Origin: Phylloscopus collybita
Lineage: Eukaryota > Chordata > Aves > Passeriformes > Phylloscopidae
DNA length: 64,000 nt
Direction: 5' to 3'
Assembly: GCA_027886175.1 (NCBI GenBank)
Contig: JAJNNQ010000075.1
Location: 7,543,001 to 7,607,000, forward strand
In this document: in pieces, positions 12,201 to 25,300 of the stretch
Layout of the letters: each line of letters begins with the position of its first letter
Position numbering within the stretch: the first letter of the stretch is position 1
Made by a program: the position numbers and the translations under genes
The notes under the pieces: model-generated
Databases searched by the model: none
Told to the model about the DNA's origin: nothing
Seen by the model: the letters and a program-made list of their open reading frames with translations, nothing else

Positions 12201-15200
12201 GTCTGCTCCCTGAGACAACCTGTGTGCCCTTCATTTCCAGGGCTCTGTCAGTTCCAGAAGTCCACTAACACGTGACAGGCCTACTTGCTTCCTTTAAATC
12301 TCGATTAAAGGGCTCCACACTATCAACAGGAACTGTACCACAGCAGTAGTTAAATACAAACCTGATTTTGAATGGGGGTAAAAAACACAGGAGGCTCATG
12401 ACCTTTTTAAAGTTGTTGATAACTGAGCTCTTCCTTACTGTTTTTGCATCTGATTTAATCACTGCATTATAAATTGCTTGAGGGAAAAGACTTGAAATTA
12501 CTCATGGATGGGAAATGCTCTCCTCATCGGAGTACAAAGTAATAAGCAGCAGGAGTTGCAATCCATCAACAACACCTGAATGCTGTGCAGACATGGTATA
12601 CTCTTCTTCCCTTTTATCTATACCAAGTTTAGATGTGAACTCTCAGCAGTTTCTAAAACCTGGTAGTGATATCCAGTGAGGGAAGTGCTATTCTAAAGAT
12701 GAAACACATATCACAGTACTGACAGTATTTTGTGTCTGCACAGGAGACATGTTGCACACAGAGGAAGGACATTTACAGTGAGCAGAGAGGTTTCTACAAG
12801 TGGTACTGCAAAGCACAAGGGCCAAGCCAGGAAGGCTTGTATAATCAGAACGGTCTGGGTAACAGAAGCAATGGTTTGTGTGTGGAGAGGATACTTTATT
12901 CCAAATTTATCAGCCAGCTATAAAGAAAAAGGTTACCTAGCAATTTGTCCTACATATCAAATTGCTAGAGAAACCTCATCCTAGAGAAACAGCTCTGCAT
13001 CCACTGAACAGAGCCAAACCAAGTGCAGAACAAAGAAATATTTTGTTCTTGTTCACTTATGTACAGCTCTCTACGTAATTTCAGTCTGTGACACATTAAA
13101 AGGGCATCTTCACAAGTAAAACATTCACGCGGAAAATATAACTCCACACACCAACTCCACACACTTCTTTACCTGAATCATAAAACCATTTTCTTCATCA
13201 AGTTCACAAATGCATCTAACAATTTCATTGAGAGCATCATCTTCATCCTGAGACTCTTCAAAGTTAGTTGAATCAAAATCCTGATTATATTCATCACCAC
13301 TAAGTAACAAACTCTCTGTGGAAGAATCATCCAAGAACTCCACATCTGAAAGGTCTAATAGAAATAAACACATGTGAAACTGTGTGTGGAGAGATACGAC
13401 CACTCAAAGAAATACAGGGATTTTTGACAGGTAAAAATCTTAATCTGCATTAGCAAAAAAATTGCTCTCAAACACACTACTGGTATATGAGATTTTAAGA
13501 GGATTTCTGCAAAGTGCCTTTAATGTGCTCTCCTCACATACAGAGTAGCAACACTTAACCAAAGCAAGTACAAAGTAGAACAGCTTGAGGAGTGTAAGCA
13601 TTTTGATTTAAACAGATGAAGGATAAATCAGTCACCATATTTACAGCCAAAATCCCAAACACAAACCAAATTATTTTCTTTAAAATTCTCTTTCTTAACA
13701 AATTAAACCTATAAACTGAAATTTGCTGTTCATTCAACCTACTTTCTCCACTGAGGTCAACAGACAGGATAGCTCTAGGATACTGGTATGAAGTGTTCTT
13801 CTCTGAGAACATACTGCGCAACGTCAGAGAGCTGCCCGAGGACCGCGTTAAGGGAGAGGAGCACCTGTCCAGGAATTCAACAGAACTGTCTTCATAATCT
13901 GAATAATCTGAAAAGTTAAAAGAAAAGAAGTCACTCTTACAAAAGTAAAATTTACAACAAATGTAAAAAAACCCCAAAAAACTGTGTACAGATTTTACTG
14001 CAGCATAATGTTGACAAGCAAAGAATATCAACGCTGAGGTATCAGCATGACGAAACTATAAATAAGAAAGGTCAAAAGCTCTTAGTAAGATTTTATTAAA
14101 AAATTTCCAGTGAGAAACGTAATCAAGTTTGATAGATAAGTGTCAGCAATTGTAACTCCCCTATCCCTGAATGTACAGAGGGGTAATTTGTCCTAGAATA
14201 TTATACAGTTGTCTTTTTTCCTCATCCCACACCTTCTGCTATCCCTAGAGATGCTGTTGGTGACTCTCTCTTTTGCCTTAAGCCTGCTTGCAGCACTACC
14301 AGCTTTGCTGCCTAGAAGCAACCACAGGTGATCCTGTCAGTTCAAGTGATTGTCTGGACCCCTGCAGAGGAGCACAGAGAGCCCAAAGGAAATTCTCTTT
14401 GGATGTTCCCAGGCCCATCCCATGAAACATTAATGGGTCAACAGGCCCTGGGATGGGCTAGGGAGTATCCCAGGAGAGTATACATACACAGGCCCAAAGG
14501 AGGAGACGAGCAGGCAAACAACAAACCCTCCCTGGCCAGGTCCCTCTCAGACTTTCCCAGCAGTGCCATCACCTCAATTATCCATGCATGAAACCCATCA
14601 GGATGTCTTATCCACAGCAGCTCTCTGGATCATCTTCTGGACTAAGGGCAGTTGCAGCCCAGAGGGCTGCCAGTGGGGACACTATGGGATGTGGGGGAAA
14701 GTGATTTTGGGTTTGCAAACAGCTTACTATGAAATGTTTAGGGAAGAAAGTAAAGGTGGGGAAAATGGATGAAGTGATTTGGGGAAAAACAATGACAGGG
14801 AGAAAACGGGGATATCAGGATAAAAAAAGCCACATATACATAAAGTTCTGTGGTCAGTACACTTGCCTGGCCATGCCCTGCATCCAGTCTGTGCTGGCAG
14901 AGGTTATAAGTTTCCCTCCTTGGAATCACTGAAAAGTTGTCTGGATATAAATATAATCTGGGCAACCAGGACAAGGGGGCTGGACCACTGCACCTCCAGA
15001 GGTCTCTTCCAACCTCAACTACTCTGTAATTTTTATTAAACCGCATTTCCATCTCTCCTCCCTGAATGGGGAAGAGGCTCTCCATTCATGGTTCAAGTAT
15101 ATGGTTTGTGTGCCAGCAAATGGAGCAGCACTGCAGGTCAAAGGTTCCATGTGTCTGTGGTGCCACCACTCAGAGAGAATGCAGTGACAACAGTGCCAGC

Positions 15201-18200
15201 CCCACACCAGGGATCTCTGGTCACATGAGCTCATGCTACAGCACCTGTAGCCAGTCCAAGTATCTGACTGCTTGCATGGCTCAAGCTGGACCAGATGATG
15301 AGCAGGTGAAACGGCCGGCGAGCAAGGGGGGTCAGTGGGTCTGCAAGGGCCAGCTCTGAGTGAAGTGAGTCTCTAAGCAGGAGAGCTGGGGTGGGGGGCT
15401 CTGGGGAGTCCTGGCCAACACAGGAAGTGTGTGAGAATGCACACAGAAGTGAGACTATCTGTACTGCAGTGGGGTTGCTGCCCCATGAGCTTGTATCTAC
15501 AGGCACAGAAATCTGAAAGATTGGGATCCAGAGGAGCTACTGGGCAGCGTCTGAGCCCACCTGTTGCAGAAATCCCCACTGTACTTATATATGTCTGTAT
15601 TGACTTCCTGCTCAGCCAGAGAGAGGAGCAGGATGAGGCTGTTAAACACACACACAAGCACAGACGACAGCACATGATTCTGCCTGCTGGTCATACAGTG
15701 GTACTGATATTTACCTTAATAACCAGCATTGTATCTTCCTCTAACAAGCTATCTGCAACAGTGTAAGGAAACACATTTCTGTCCCTAATCATAATGACTG
15801 TCCTAGAAAAGTCATGCAACTGTAAATCATTGAACAGTTAGGGTTGCAAGGGACCTTAAAGATCATCCTGCTCCCCTCCACTTTCCAGCAGACCAGGTTT
15901 TTAAGAGGCCCATCCAATCTTCAACACTTTCCAGGATGCGACAACCACAACTTCTCCGGGCAACCCATTCCAGTGGCTCACCACCCCCACAAAAAAGAAT
16001 TTCTTCTGAATATCTGATCTAATCTACATCTACCCTCTTTCAGTTGAAAACTGGTACCCCTTGCCCTATCACTACACTCCCTGTTAAGGAGTCTCTCCCA
16101 ATCCTTTCTGTAGGTGTCTGATAAGTACTAGAAGCCTGCTATAAGGTCTTTCCCCAGCAATCTCTTTTGTATAAGAGAGCCTAAACAGGCTCTCAGCCTC
16201 TTCTCATAGGGGAAGTGCTCCAGCCCTCTGATCATCACCGTGGCCTTCCTCTAGACCCACCTGAGCATGCCCATGGCTTCAATGAGTAATTATCAGTAAT
16301 TATGAGTAGCTACCCATATACTACTCTTAAAAATTACTTCAAAAGTACTTCAAACATAAGCAAGTAATCAGATTACTGCACTTTCATCCCTTTGTAGGAA
16401 GCATTCCTTGATCTCACCTATCACTACAGTTTTCCTGCTATTGGTTCCATAATATCCTTCTCTCCTAGATCACCTTCCATGAAGTCAATTTCCTCTTTAC
16501 TGCCTCTGTCCAAAACACACTATCTGCAGCATTTCCCAAGTGTATTCACTGTAGTCAACTCAAGGAGCAGCTGAGTTGATTACTTCATGCTGCATGGCTT
16601 TCAACCTCACTGCAACAGAGCAGCATCAATAACAGGCATTGCCTACTTTCTGCTCCACATGGGTTTTATACCCATCAGTATAATCACTAAGTCATGCACA
16701 CACTCGGAGCACAAGACCAGTCTTTGCTGGGTTTTTTGTTTTGTCTTAAAGCCTTGTTCAAAACTTACTTGGGGCACAGAATGCCCCAAGTACCTGCTCC
16801 CCCTTCCTGCCCAAGATGCCTCAATTTCATTTCAAACAAAAGGAGCATGTCCCTTACACTTGTGTCCACATCTGGAGTGGAGTGACCTAGTTCTGGAGAG
16901 AGAGTCCTGTTTCTTTTGACAGGTGGACTTTTTCAGGGTCAGACACTGGAGTAAGAATCCAACTGAGTATTTTAAAATTTTCCCCAGTTAAAAAAAAAAA
17001 TCCAAATTGAATACCTCTGGATTGCTAAACCCAGATTTTCCCAAGATGAACTTGCAAAGAATAAAATGCCCAAGTTTTACTCGCTGTTTTTTGCATCTGG
17101 ATTTAAGATTTCTATTTGTTGAGGCACTGGGCATATTTTCTTCTCATATTTACAAACGCTAGATAAGGCTCCTAGAAATTAGAACCTAATTATGGTACCT
17201 CTGCCAAGCTTCTATGGTACCTCTGCCAGCTGTTTCAAGACAAGCTGGCAAAAAGAACAAAGGAATAAAAAGCTGTAAACAAACAAAAAGCAATAACAGC
17301 AAACAACAACAACCAACCAACCAAACAACAACAACAAAAAAAAAAGCCAGCCCACAACAAACCACCTTATGACCACAAGAAGATAAAACCAAAGAACAAT
17401 ACTGGGCACATACCTAGCATTTATCAGTACCTTCTTGTACATACTTAGATGCCTCCTCAGTGCAAGTAAGAAGCTCCCAATGACTTTTAAGTAAAATAAG
17501 CAACTGAAGTTTACAGCTTAAAATTATATTACTCCAGTATAAAGATGATGAAGTACATGAAACCTACAATATTGTAATTGACACTAAAGCACTGCATGAT
17601 CTGGAAGCATTTTCATGTTACAGCACAAATTTTGGACAGAGAAACACATAATCCACAAAATATAATCCCCACTTGTCAAGGCAACAGACAAGACTGTTAT
17701 AACAGAGATGCCAACCTCAGCTGTGAAGGATTAACTGTTAAAGAGGAGGTGCATTGCATACAGCAAACCACTGAAATGTAGTACTAGACACTATTTTAAT
17801 GCCTAAGCAAAATTGGTATGACATGTAAACAGAGCTTCAAATGAAGAATGTAAAGAGCATAAAAAAGCATATCTTTTTGAGGAAGAAAAAACATCTATGA
17901 AATATGTGTGTCTATCACATAGAGAGGGACAGGATATAAATGCAAGAAAAAAAAAGTCCTAAGTGTCCTTTTCATATTTAAGGCTAAAATTTACTCTTGG
18001 ACATTTCTGAAATTTTACATTCATATTGTTTATAAACAAGTTTTACTGTCTAATGCTAGAAATACACTGGGTGGTTTTACTTAAAAAAATATAAATTGAA
18101 CTTACCATGCTGTTTTGATTTCTTCTTTTTTTTCTTCTTCTTTTTCTGTTTTGGTTTATGATCTTTTTCCTTCTTCTCCTTTTTCTCCTTTTCTTTTTCT

Positions 18201-21200
18201 TTCTTTTTACCTGAAATAAAAATAAACTATTTAAAGCAGCTTAACCTCAACAAGGCTTTGATTCAAAATCAAGTGCTCTAGTTGTTTAGTGAGATCAAAA
18301 TGATTCAGTTAATTTACTTGCTATCTTGGACACACATCTTATTAATTGCAGGTATAATAGTTCAAAGAAATCTAATTTGACAAATAATGTTTTATCATTT
18401 TAAGTACTTCCAAGTAAGATATCAAGGCAGAAAAAATACAGAAAAGTACACAAAATAAGTAACATCACATAAATAGCTTATAACTTCTTTTTTACTTACA
18501 GTTTATAACAAAAAGATCTGTGCAAGTAAAAATGCTTTCACAAGCTCAAAATTCCCAATTACAAAGGTTATATTGTCCTAAGAACACATAAGAGGCCTAC
18601 AGAAAGACATTTGATGGAAATTTCAGTATCATAAATCTGCTGCTGCTGTCACCACTCTGCACTATACAGTGGAATCCTCACAGAAAACTGATTCTGACTC
18701 GAATTTGACATATTTTTTACGCTGCAGCTCACTTTTAACCACTGCTGGTATACAAATGAGGACAAGCACTTTGACTCCGAAAAATTCTTTTTATCCTGTT
18801 AATTGTTCAAAAATTACAAAATACAAATACAAAATACATCCCACACTTTCACTCCACAATAATTTCTTAAGTTATCAGCAGTAAGACAAATAACAAGGAA
18901 ATTAACTTGCTCCAAAAAATAAGCCTCAAAGCCAGGATTGTTTCCTGCACACAAATTGGAACAGTCTTATCTTCTCGGGAAACACACAGACAAAACTTTT
19001 ACCACCGGGAAAAACAAGGTAGAATCACTTCTGAATTCCTGCCAGTCTCTAATATTTTATTTTGAACACAGGACAAAAACAGAGTCCTCCTAATTTCTAT
19101 TTTATTTCATGAATTGCCAAATGTTTTGCTAGTAACCCTTGTTTGCTCCTCCCATATCAAATCTGATAACACAATGAAAGAGCCAGTATTACTCATTCTA
19201 CTAAAAAATAACTCAAATCAAATTAAAAAACAGAGGCAGCAGGCCTCACAGGTACTTTAGGATCCTTCAAACTCCTTGCAATGGGCACTTTAATTTTATC
19301 TTACAAGTTATTCTTCCATTACAAACCTGTCATATACATAAAAACTCGTTTTAAGACCTTAAACAAAATGTGCAGCTGGACCCAGGAAATATTTTATGCT
19401 TTTACATTTGCTCTTCAGAGACAGGACGTGTTAGAGAATTTTTTTTCTTCATAAAAATAATATTGCTCTCTACATACCATATGTTGAAGAACTTTTCTCT
19501 TCCAGTTTTCCTTTTCTTTCCATTCTAGCTGCACCTGCAAATTGAACAATGTATCACATAAGGCCAATGTCTGGCTGATGACCTAATTTCTTGTAAAAGT
19601 CATTAGACTGTAAAAAATCCTAACGGCACACAATAATAAGAAACATACAAACAATACAATTATTTTTAATGTCATTTTACAATTATTTTTATTGTCTAAA
19701 GCACTGGAAACAAAAAGTATTGTAGTTTACCAACTTCAGAATGCTTGTCCTTCTCAATCATGTTCTTTAATATTTTCTCCTTCAGACTCTCAAAACATTT
19801 CTCCTTTATGGGCACAGAGCACTGTATCTCTGTCCCTTCAGAGCTCACTGATGTGGAAGACCTCTTTTTTTTAGTATTCCCTTTGGGTAACTTGAGACTA
19901 TTGGTTAAAGGCATTTCCAGATGAAAGGAATGTACATGGGACGAGGGTGCTGAAAACAAGAAGATGGATTTACTCGGCATTCCGTAAGGATTGCAGCCAG
20001 CCAGGGCTGGGGCAGATCACTGAAATGTCAATATTGGTCATAGCATCATCACACTTAACAGATCATTGCTGCACATGAATGCCTAGATCTTAGTCTTGCA
20101 TACAAGATAATACATGCCACAGAAGGTTTTTTTCCTATATCTTGGAATTTGCACTCACTTTTAAACTACCTGTACTGGTTAAAGCATACTTTTGCTGACA
20201 CTTTCAAGCCTTTTTGTTTCTTTTTTTTTCCACTGTAATAGGAACCCATGACAAGAGTAACAGTTAAAGGTGCTGACACTGTCAGTATCATTTAAGATAA
20301 AGCTCCATTATGTTAACAGAGAAATTAAGCTCTGGTACAACATTTTTTAGTCCTATGTATAAAACTTTTCTGCTTATTGAATTTTTTGTTGATATTAATA
20401 ATATTTAAATAATACATTTTCATTAACCCACATTTGAATAACATGTTAAAGTACTGTGATTTGTCAGAATTCGGCATTATATACTGACAACTCTTATCTT
20501 GTACTATTTAGAAAAGTTTATTCAGTGAAATATTTAGGGTTTTTTAGCTCTTTATCTAATGCAAGTAAGGAAGTAACAAACTGAAAACAAAACAAAACCG
20601 AAATTATATTTTTTCACTGCTAATATTTATAATAATTTATAAATAATCAGACTAGAATAAAAGATATTTATAAAGAACATTATTAAGGTAATTCAAAACT
20701 CTCTATTACTGTGTCCATCAATATTGTTAGAGCTTCAAGATTCATTTAATTGTAATTAGAAAAGCCTAATTTTCATCAGACCCCTGTGGACATTTTAGGA
20801 CCATGCCAAGGACACATGGTACAAAAATGCAGCTCTGTAAAGTCATAAAGGGCTCAGGTTTTTCTGTTCCAGCTGTAAACACTTGGAGGCACCAGTTACC
20901 TTTGGTGCCTCTCAACAGAAGAGCCCAGCAAAAGCATAAATTCGTAAAAAAAAAAAAAAAAGTCCTGAAAAATACCTGTTATTGGCCAAGATATTCAACA
21001 AGACAAAATATGGAGCTGATCTGGAATGCATTAAATAAGCAGCATTACGATAATTTAGTAAATTCATCAGGCATAAAAGAGAAAGGGGAAAAGACAAGAA
21101 CACCTCAAGCATTCCCAAGGAGGACAGACCAACCCAACTCTACTGGGGCACAACACAGCTCACACACCAACTACTCCCACTCCTATGAACCTTCCTGGGA

Positions 21201-22341
21201 ACACAACCAAAAATGCCACTAGCTGGAAAGCTGAAGGGCCAGCAAAAAGAACAGAAAGTGGTGCAACACGTCTGACATCACACAGCACTTTTAAATGCCA
21301 GGTGTCCCCAGCTGCAGGACAGCTCTGTACTCTGCAATCCAGGCAGCAGCACCTGCTCAGCTCTGTGTGCTGGCTTCGGCAGGAGCTGCACGGCCATGCC
21401 TGGGGCTACCTGAGTCTTTCCACTGCCTCAGATCAACCAGCTCACCTAAGAGCACAATCTTTTTAAGACTGATTCAGGCTCTTGCTTTTGTCTGTATTTC
21501 AAGTGCATTTAGCTTCCTGAAATACTTATCATTAACACAAAACACTATCCAAATTATTCGTTTTTTGGGTTTCCTAATTACCATTTGTCTCTGTTACAGG
21601 GCTGAACTGCTCTGCCATCTGTAGAGCAATAAGTATATTTTAGCACATTAGTAAAAGAAAAAAGTGACACTTTGCCACATCATCATGCTATCAACGTCTT
21701 GTCTCATTTCTAAAACGAGCGCAAAAGGATCACCCAAATGCACGTAATTCATTTAGGTCACTGCCATTTTGATGAAAAGATGTGAGCACACTCTAGCCAA
21801 ACAACCTCAAGAGAAATTTAGTCTCAACATTAGATGAATTAATATTTAAACTTTATTATTGAGAAGAAATCCTGACCTAACATCCAAATATGATTTAATA
21901 CCAACAGCTACAACACAACAAATTTCAGTATCTCAATAATTTTCAACACAAGCGCATCTGACAAAGTAATCAGTATCTGTTTGAGGGAAGACTTATATTG
22001 GGCAGAAATCTCTCCAGTCAAGAAAATACCCATCTTGCTGTCAGAACTCTCCAAACAGCCTTTCTATAGTAACTTGAAAATAGAAACTGCTATTATGCCT
22101 GCATATATTGTAATATTATTCTTGGCTTTTACTTTTCTTCATTGAAAATCATTTTAGATAAAGAATCTTAAATTCTCAAGTCCTACATAAAGTGTCAAAG
22201 CCTGCAAAGTCTGCTTTTCAACGTGCAATCACTATGCCTTACACATAACCATGAAATTGGACAAGATGACCACGAAGGTGGTCAGTCAGAAGGGCAAGTA
22301 ACAAATACAATCAGGAAGTATTAGTTCCTTTATGGAAATAC

Positions 22342-22395
<54 letters not shown>

Positions 22396-25300
22396 TGCAA
22401 TTTTATTCCTGTCAAGGAGTCTAGCCAGCCACCTCCCACACAGTGAATGTGGGAGGCCTGCAGTTAACACTCGGCACAGAGAAAGACAACCAGAGATTGG
22501 ACTTGTAAACTACTGATTTTGTCACCATTCCAAGATCAATTTTATCACTAGAAGGCTAATTTCAGATTAAAAGGAAATGCAAACCACAGCATTCCCAATA
22601 CAGTTTATAACATGTTTCCAGTGCTAATTCTCCTATTATGGCACAGAGGAGTGACACAAGACCCCTCATGCAAGTACAGGCAAAGGACAAGATGTTGTGC
22701 CACAAGTACAACCACACAACTGGTGATACTGCTTACTGCCATTCATCAAGCTCAAATCAATTGTAGCAATTTGAAGCAACTTATTTTGTGGACTGATATT
22801 CTATTTCACGGCTTTCCATGTTTAAAATAAAATCATAAATATCTATATTTGCATTAATATACAGCTTAAATCATATTGCAATAGAAGTATCAATTATACT
22901 GGTCATGTTTAATTTAGTGTTTTGAATACTCAGTGCATAGGATTGACTTTATATCTACACAGACTTTTAATTGTGTACCACAGATTAATGCTGGACCCTG
23001 CCCAAAATGTCTTTAGGAAAAATTAACCCATAAAAAGGTTCTTGCTTGCCTCAGAATCTGCCCAAACTGGGAACTTCAGGGCAGAGATTAGAATGACAGG
23101 CATTCAAATTAGGGAGTAAGTTTGACTGTTAAAAGATAGTTGAGTAAAACAAACAGCCCCAAAGTAACATGAGCAAGTAACAAGACGAACAATAGCTCGT
23201 CCCTCTTAAAAGCCAGGTAAACCAGTAACACCGGCAAGAGTTTTCAAAGAGCGATCCATCTCATTTTCTGAAAATCTTGTACATCAGCTGTTTCTTGTTC
23301 CTGCTGCAGCAAACTGCTACCAAGGAAATTATATAAAAGTATGCAACCTTTTTTTCCTTTTAGTCTTAAATGCAAATTTCTCCCACATAGTTAACCTAAT
23401 GTCACCCTACTAGCAAAATCATCTATGGGTGTTAGAATAGGAAATAACTAGTGATAGTATTGTTACATCAGCATTACAAATATTATATTGTTAGATTAAA
23501 AGTGTAAAAATATTTTTCTTTTACTTAAGCTTCAAAACCCAGACTGCTTGCTGAATTTATGTTTGCTCAACATATAACAGTTAAAGTAACATAAATGGTG
23601 CTGGGTTACAGAAACCAAGATAAAAGATCACAAATTTAAAGAGAAGCACAACTACAGAAAGACCTGAACTTCATATATTCAGAATGGCAAAACTATTATG
23701 CTTTTCAAGTATTCTGACTAACTGTAGATTTAAAGTCTTTGAAATGCTAAAGGGACAAAGGCCAGTTTTCTGCATTTTAAGCCATTTGGCAAATGAAAGC
23801 AAAGATTCTTAGTTATGTGTGTGCAGTACCAGGTGACCACAAGACCTCACAACAGTTGAGTAAAGCAGTAGCTCTGTTCAATAACTAATCTGTAGTGTAT
23901 AGGTGTCTACCAAAGTGCACAGTATCTCTGTGGAGCCTTGGGGTTGAAGGAATTACTACAGAGCTTTTGTTTTACCTCTACAAAATAAGGTGTTAATTTT
24001 GAGCAATGATTTTGAAAGCTATGTGCTAATACTATGAGTTCCATTTATGCATCTACACTTCAGTGCACCTAGTCCCTCTCCTCTGAAAACACCGAGTCAG
24101 TACACTCTGAATAAAGTCACTAAAATGCGTATTTTTTAACAACACCAAATTATTTTTTCAATTGACTCAGCTGATAGCCTCCATCAGAAGTCAAAATGTG
24201 CAACAAATTGCATCTCTGGGCTTAAACCAGTTCAGCTCTGTTACAGAAGAGTCAAGGATCAGACCAGGCTGTTTCAGGCTAAATACCATCATGAGGTATC
24301 TCTGAAACTATTCACAGTTATCTACTTCAATGATTACAAAGACAGCAGCTCTAACTTAAGTGCACACAACAAAATCTGTAGTGATGTCAAAATCTAGAAC
24401 TTCAAATATATTCAGACTATGTTAATAAAACCTTAACAGAAATACCATGAACAGATGTAGATTTATAATAGCTCCTTCAGATTAAGAAAACACAATTACA
24501 GAATGTTTTGGATTTTACACCATACCTCTCTATTTGTAATGGACAGAGTCACAAAGCATACATTTAAACAATGCCGTGTATGAAACTGCACTTAGGCAGA
24601 TGTTTCTGCATAATAAAAATTAACTTTATTATTTCAAGAATTGACAGGAATGAGAAAGGAAAGCTTTGGGCACCTCTCCTGTACATATTTGCTTGCTATT
24701 GTTAAACAGATAATTAGGAAAATACTGACAAATAGAGTGGATCCCATTTATTTTCCTGAAGCATGCAAGAATTTGGTGTAATTAAGTGTGCTTCAGGAAT
24801 GTGACTTGAGAATCTGTGCTGTTTCAAAGGCAAATAGATGCCTTCTAAAGGGAACAAATTTATTCAATAGTGTAGACTAACTCCAGAGGTTTCAAACATG
24901 AAGTTGAAATCTACATTTTTCTTTTCTTTCAAATTCTAAGATTATGACGATAAACATGTTTCACCAGAGTTAAAAGACTGGGATGAACCCAAAACATATG
25001 AATTTTAGTTATAGAGTTCTAGCAATACCACTGACAGAAGCAGATAGCTCCAAAACCTGCCATGAAATCTGTGAATTAAAGATATCGAACTGCTTGGATT
25101 AGTCTTTCAGTCCACGAAGCTGATACTCAAGAAGCTGTTGTGCTGCACGCTGCAACCTACTGAAAACTTCTAATATTTGGACAAAATGTCAGTATGAAAG
25201 CTCAAGACACAGTTCCATTTATTGCATGAAGGAAAACCTTAATACATGAAAATTAGGAACAAAACAGATGTGCCTGGAAGGCAAAAACCCAGAAGACAAA

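Larger units (their letters stand above)
13908..18105 (-). other. PHF20L1 intron 14 (4.2 kb)
   Basis: It contains two CR1 pieces in opposite orientation (14.91-15.03 and 15.84-16.27 kb), a G+C-richer section at 14.3-15.6 kb of unknown origin, a 22-bp tandem duplication at 17.19 kb, and an A/C-rich run at 17.27 kb. Confidence 0.55.
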
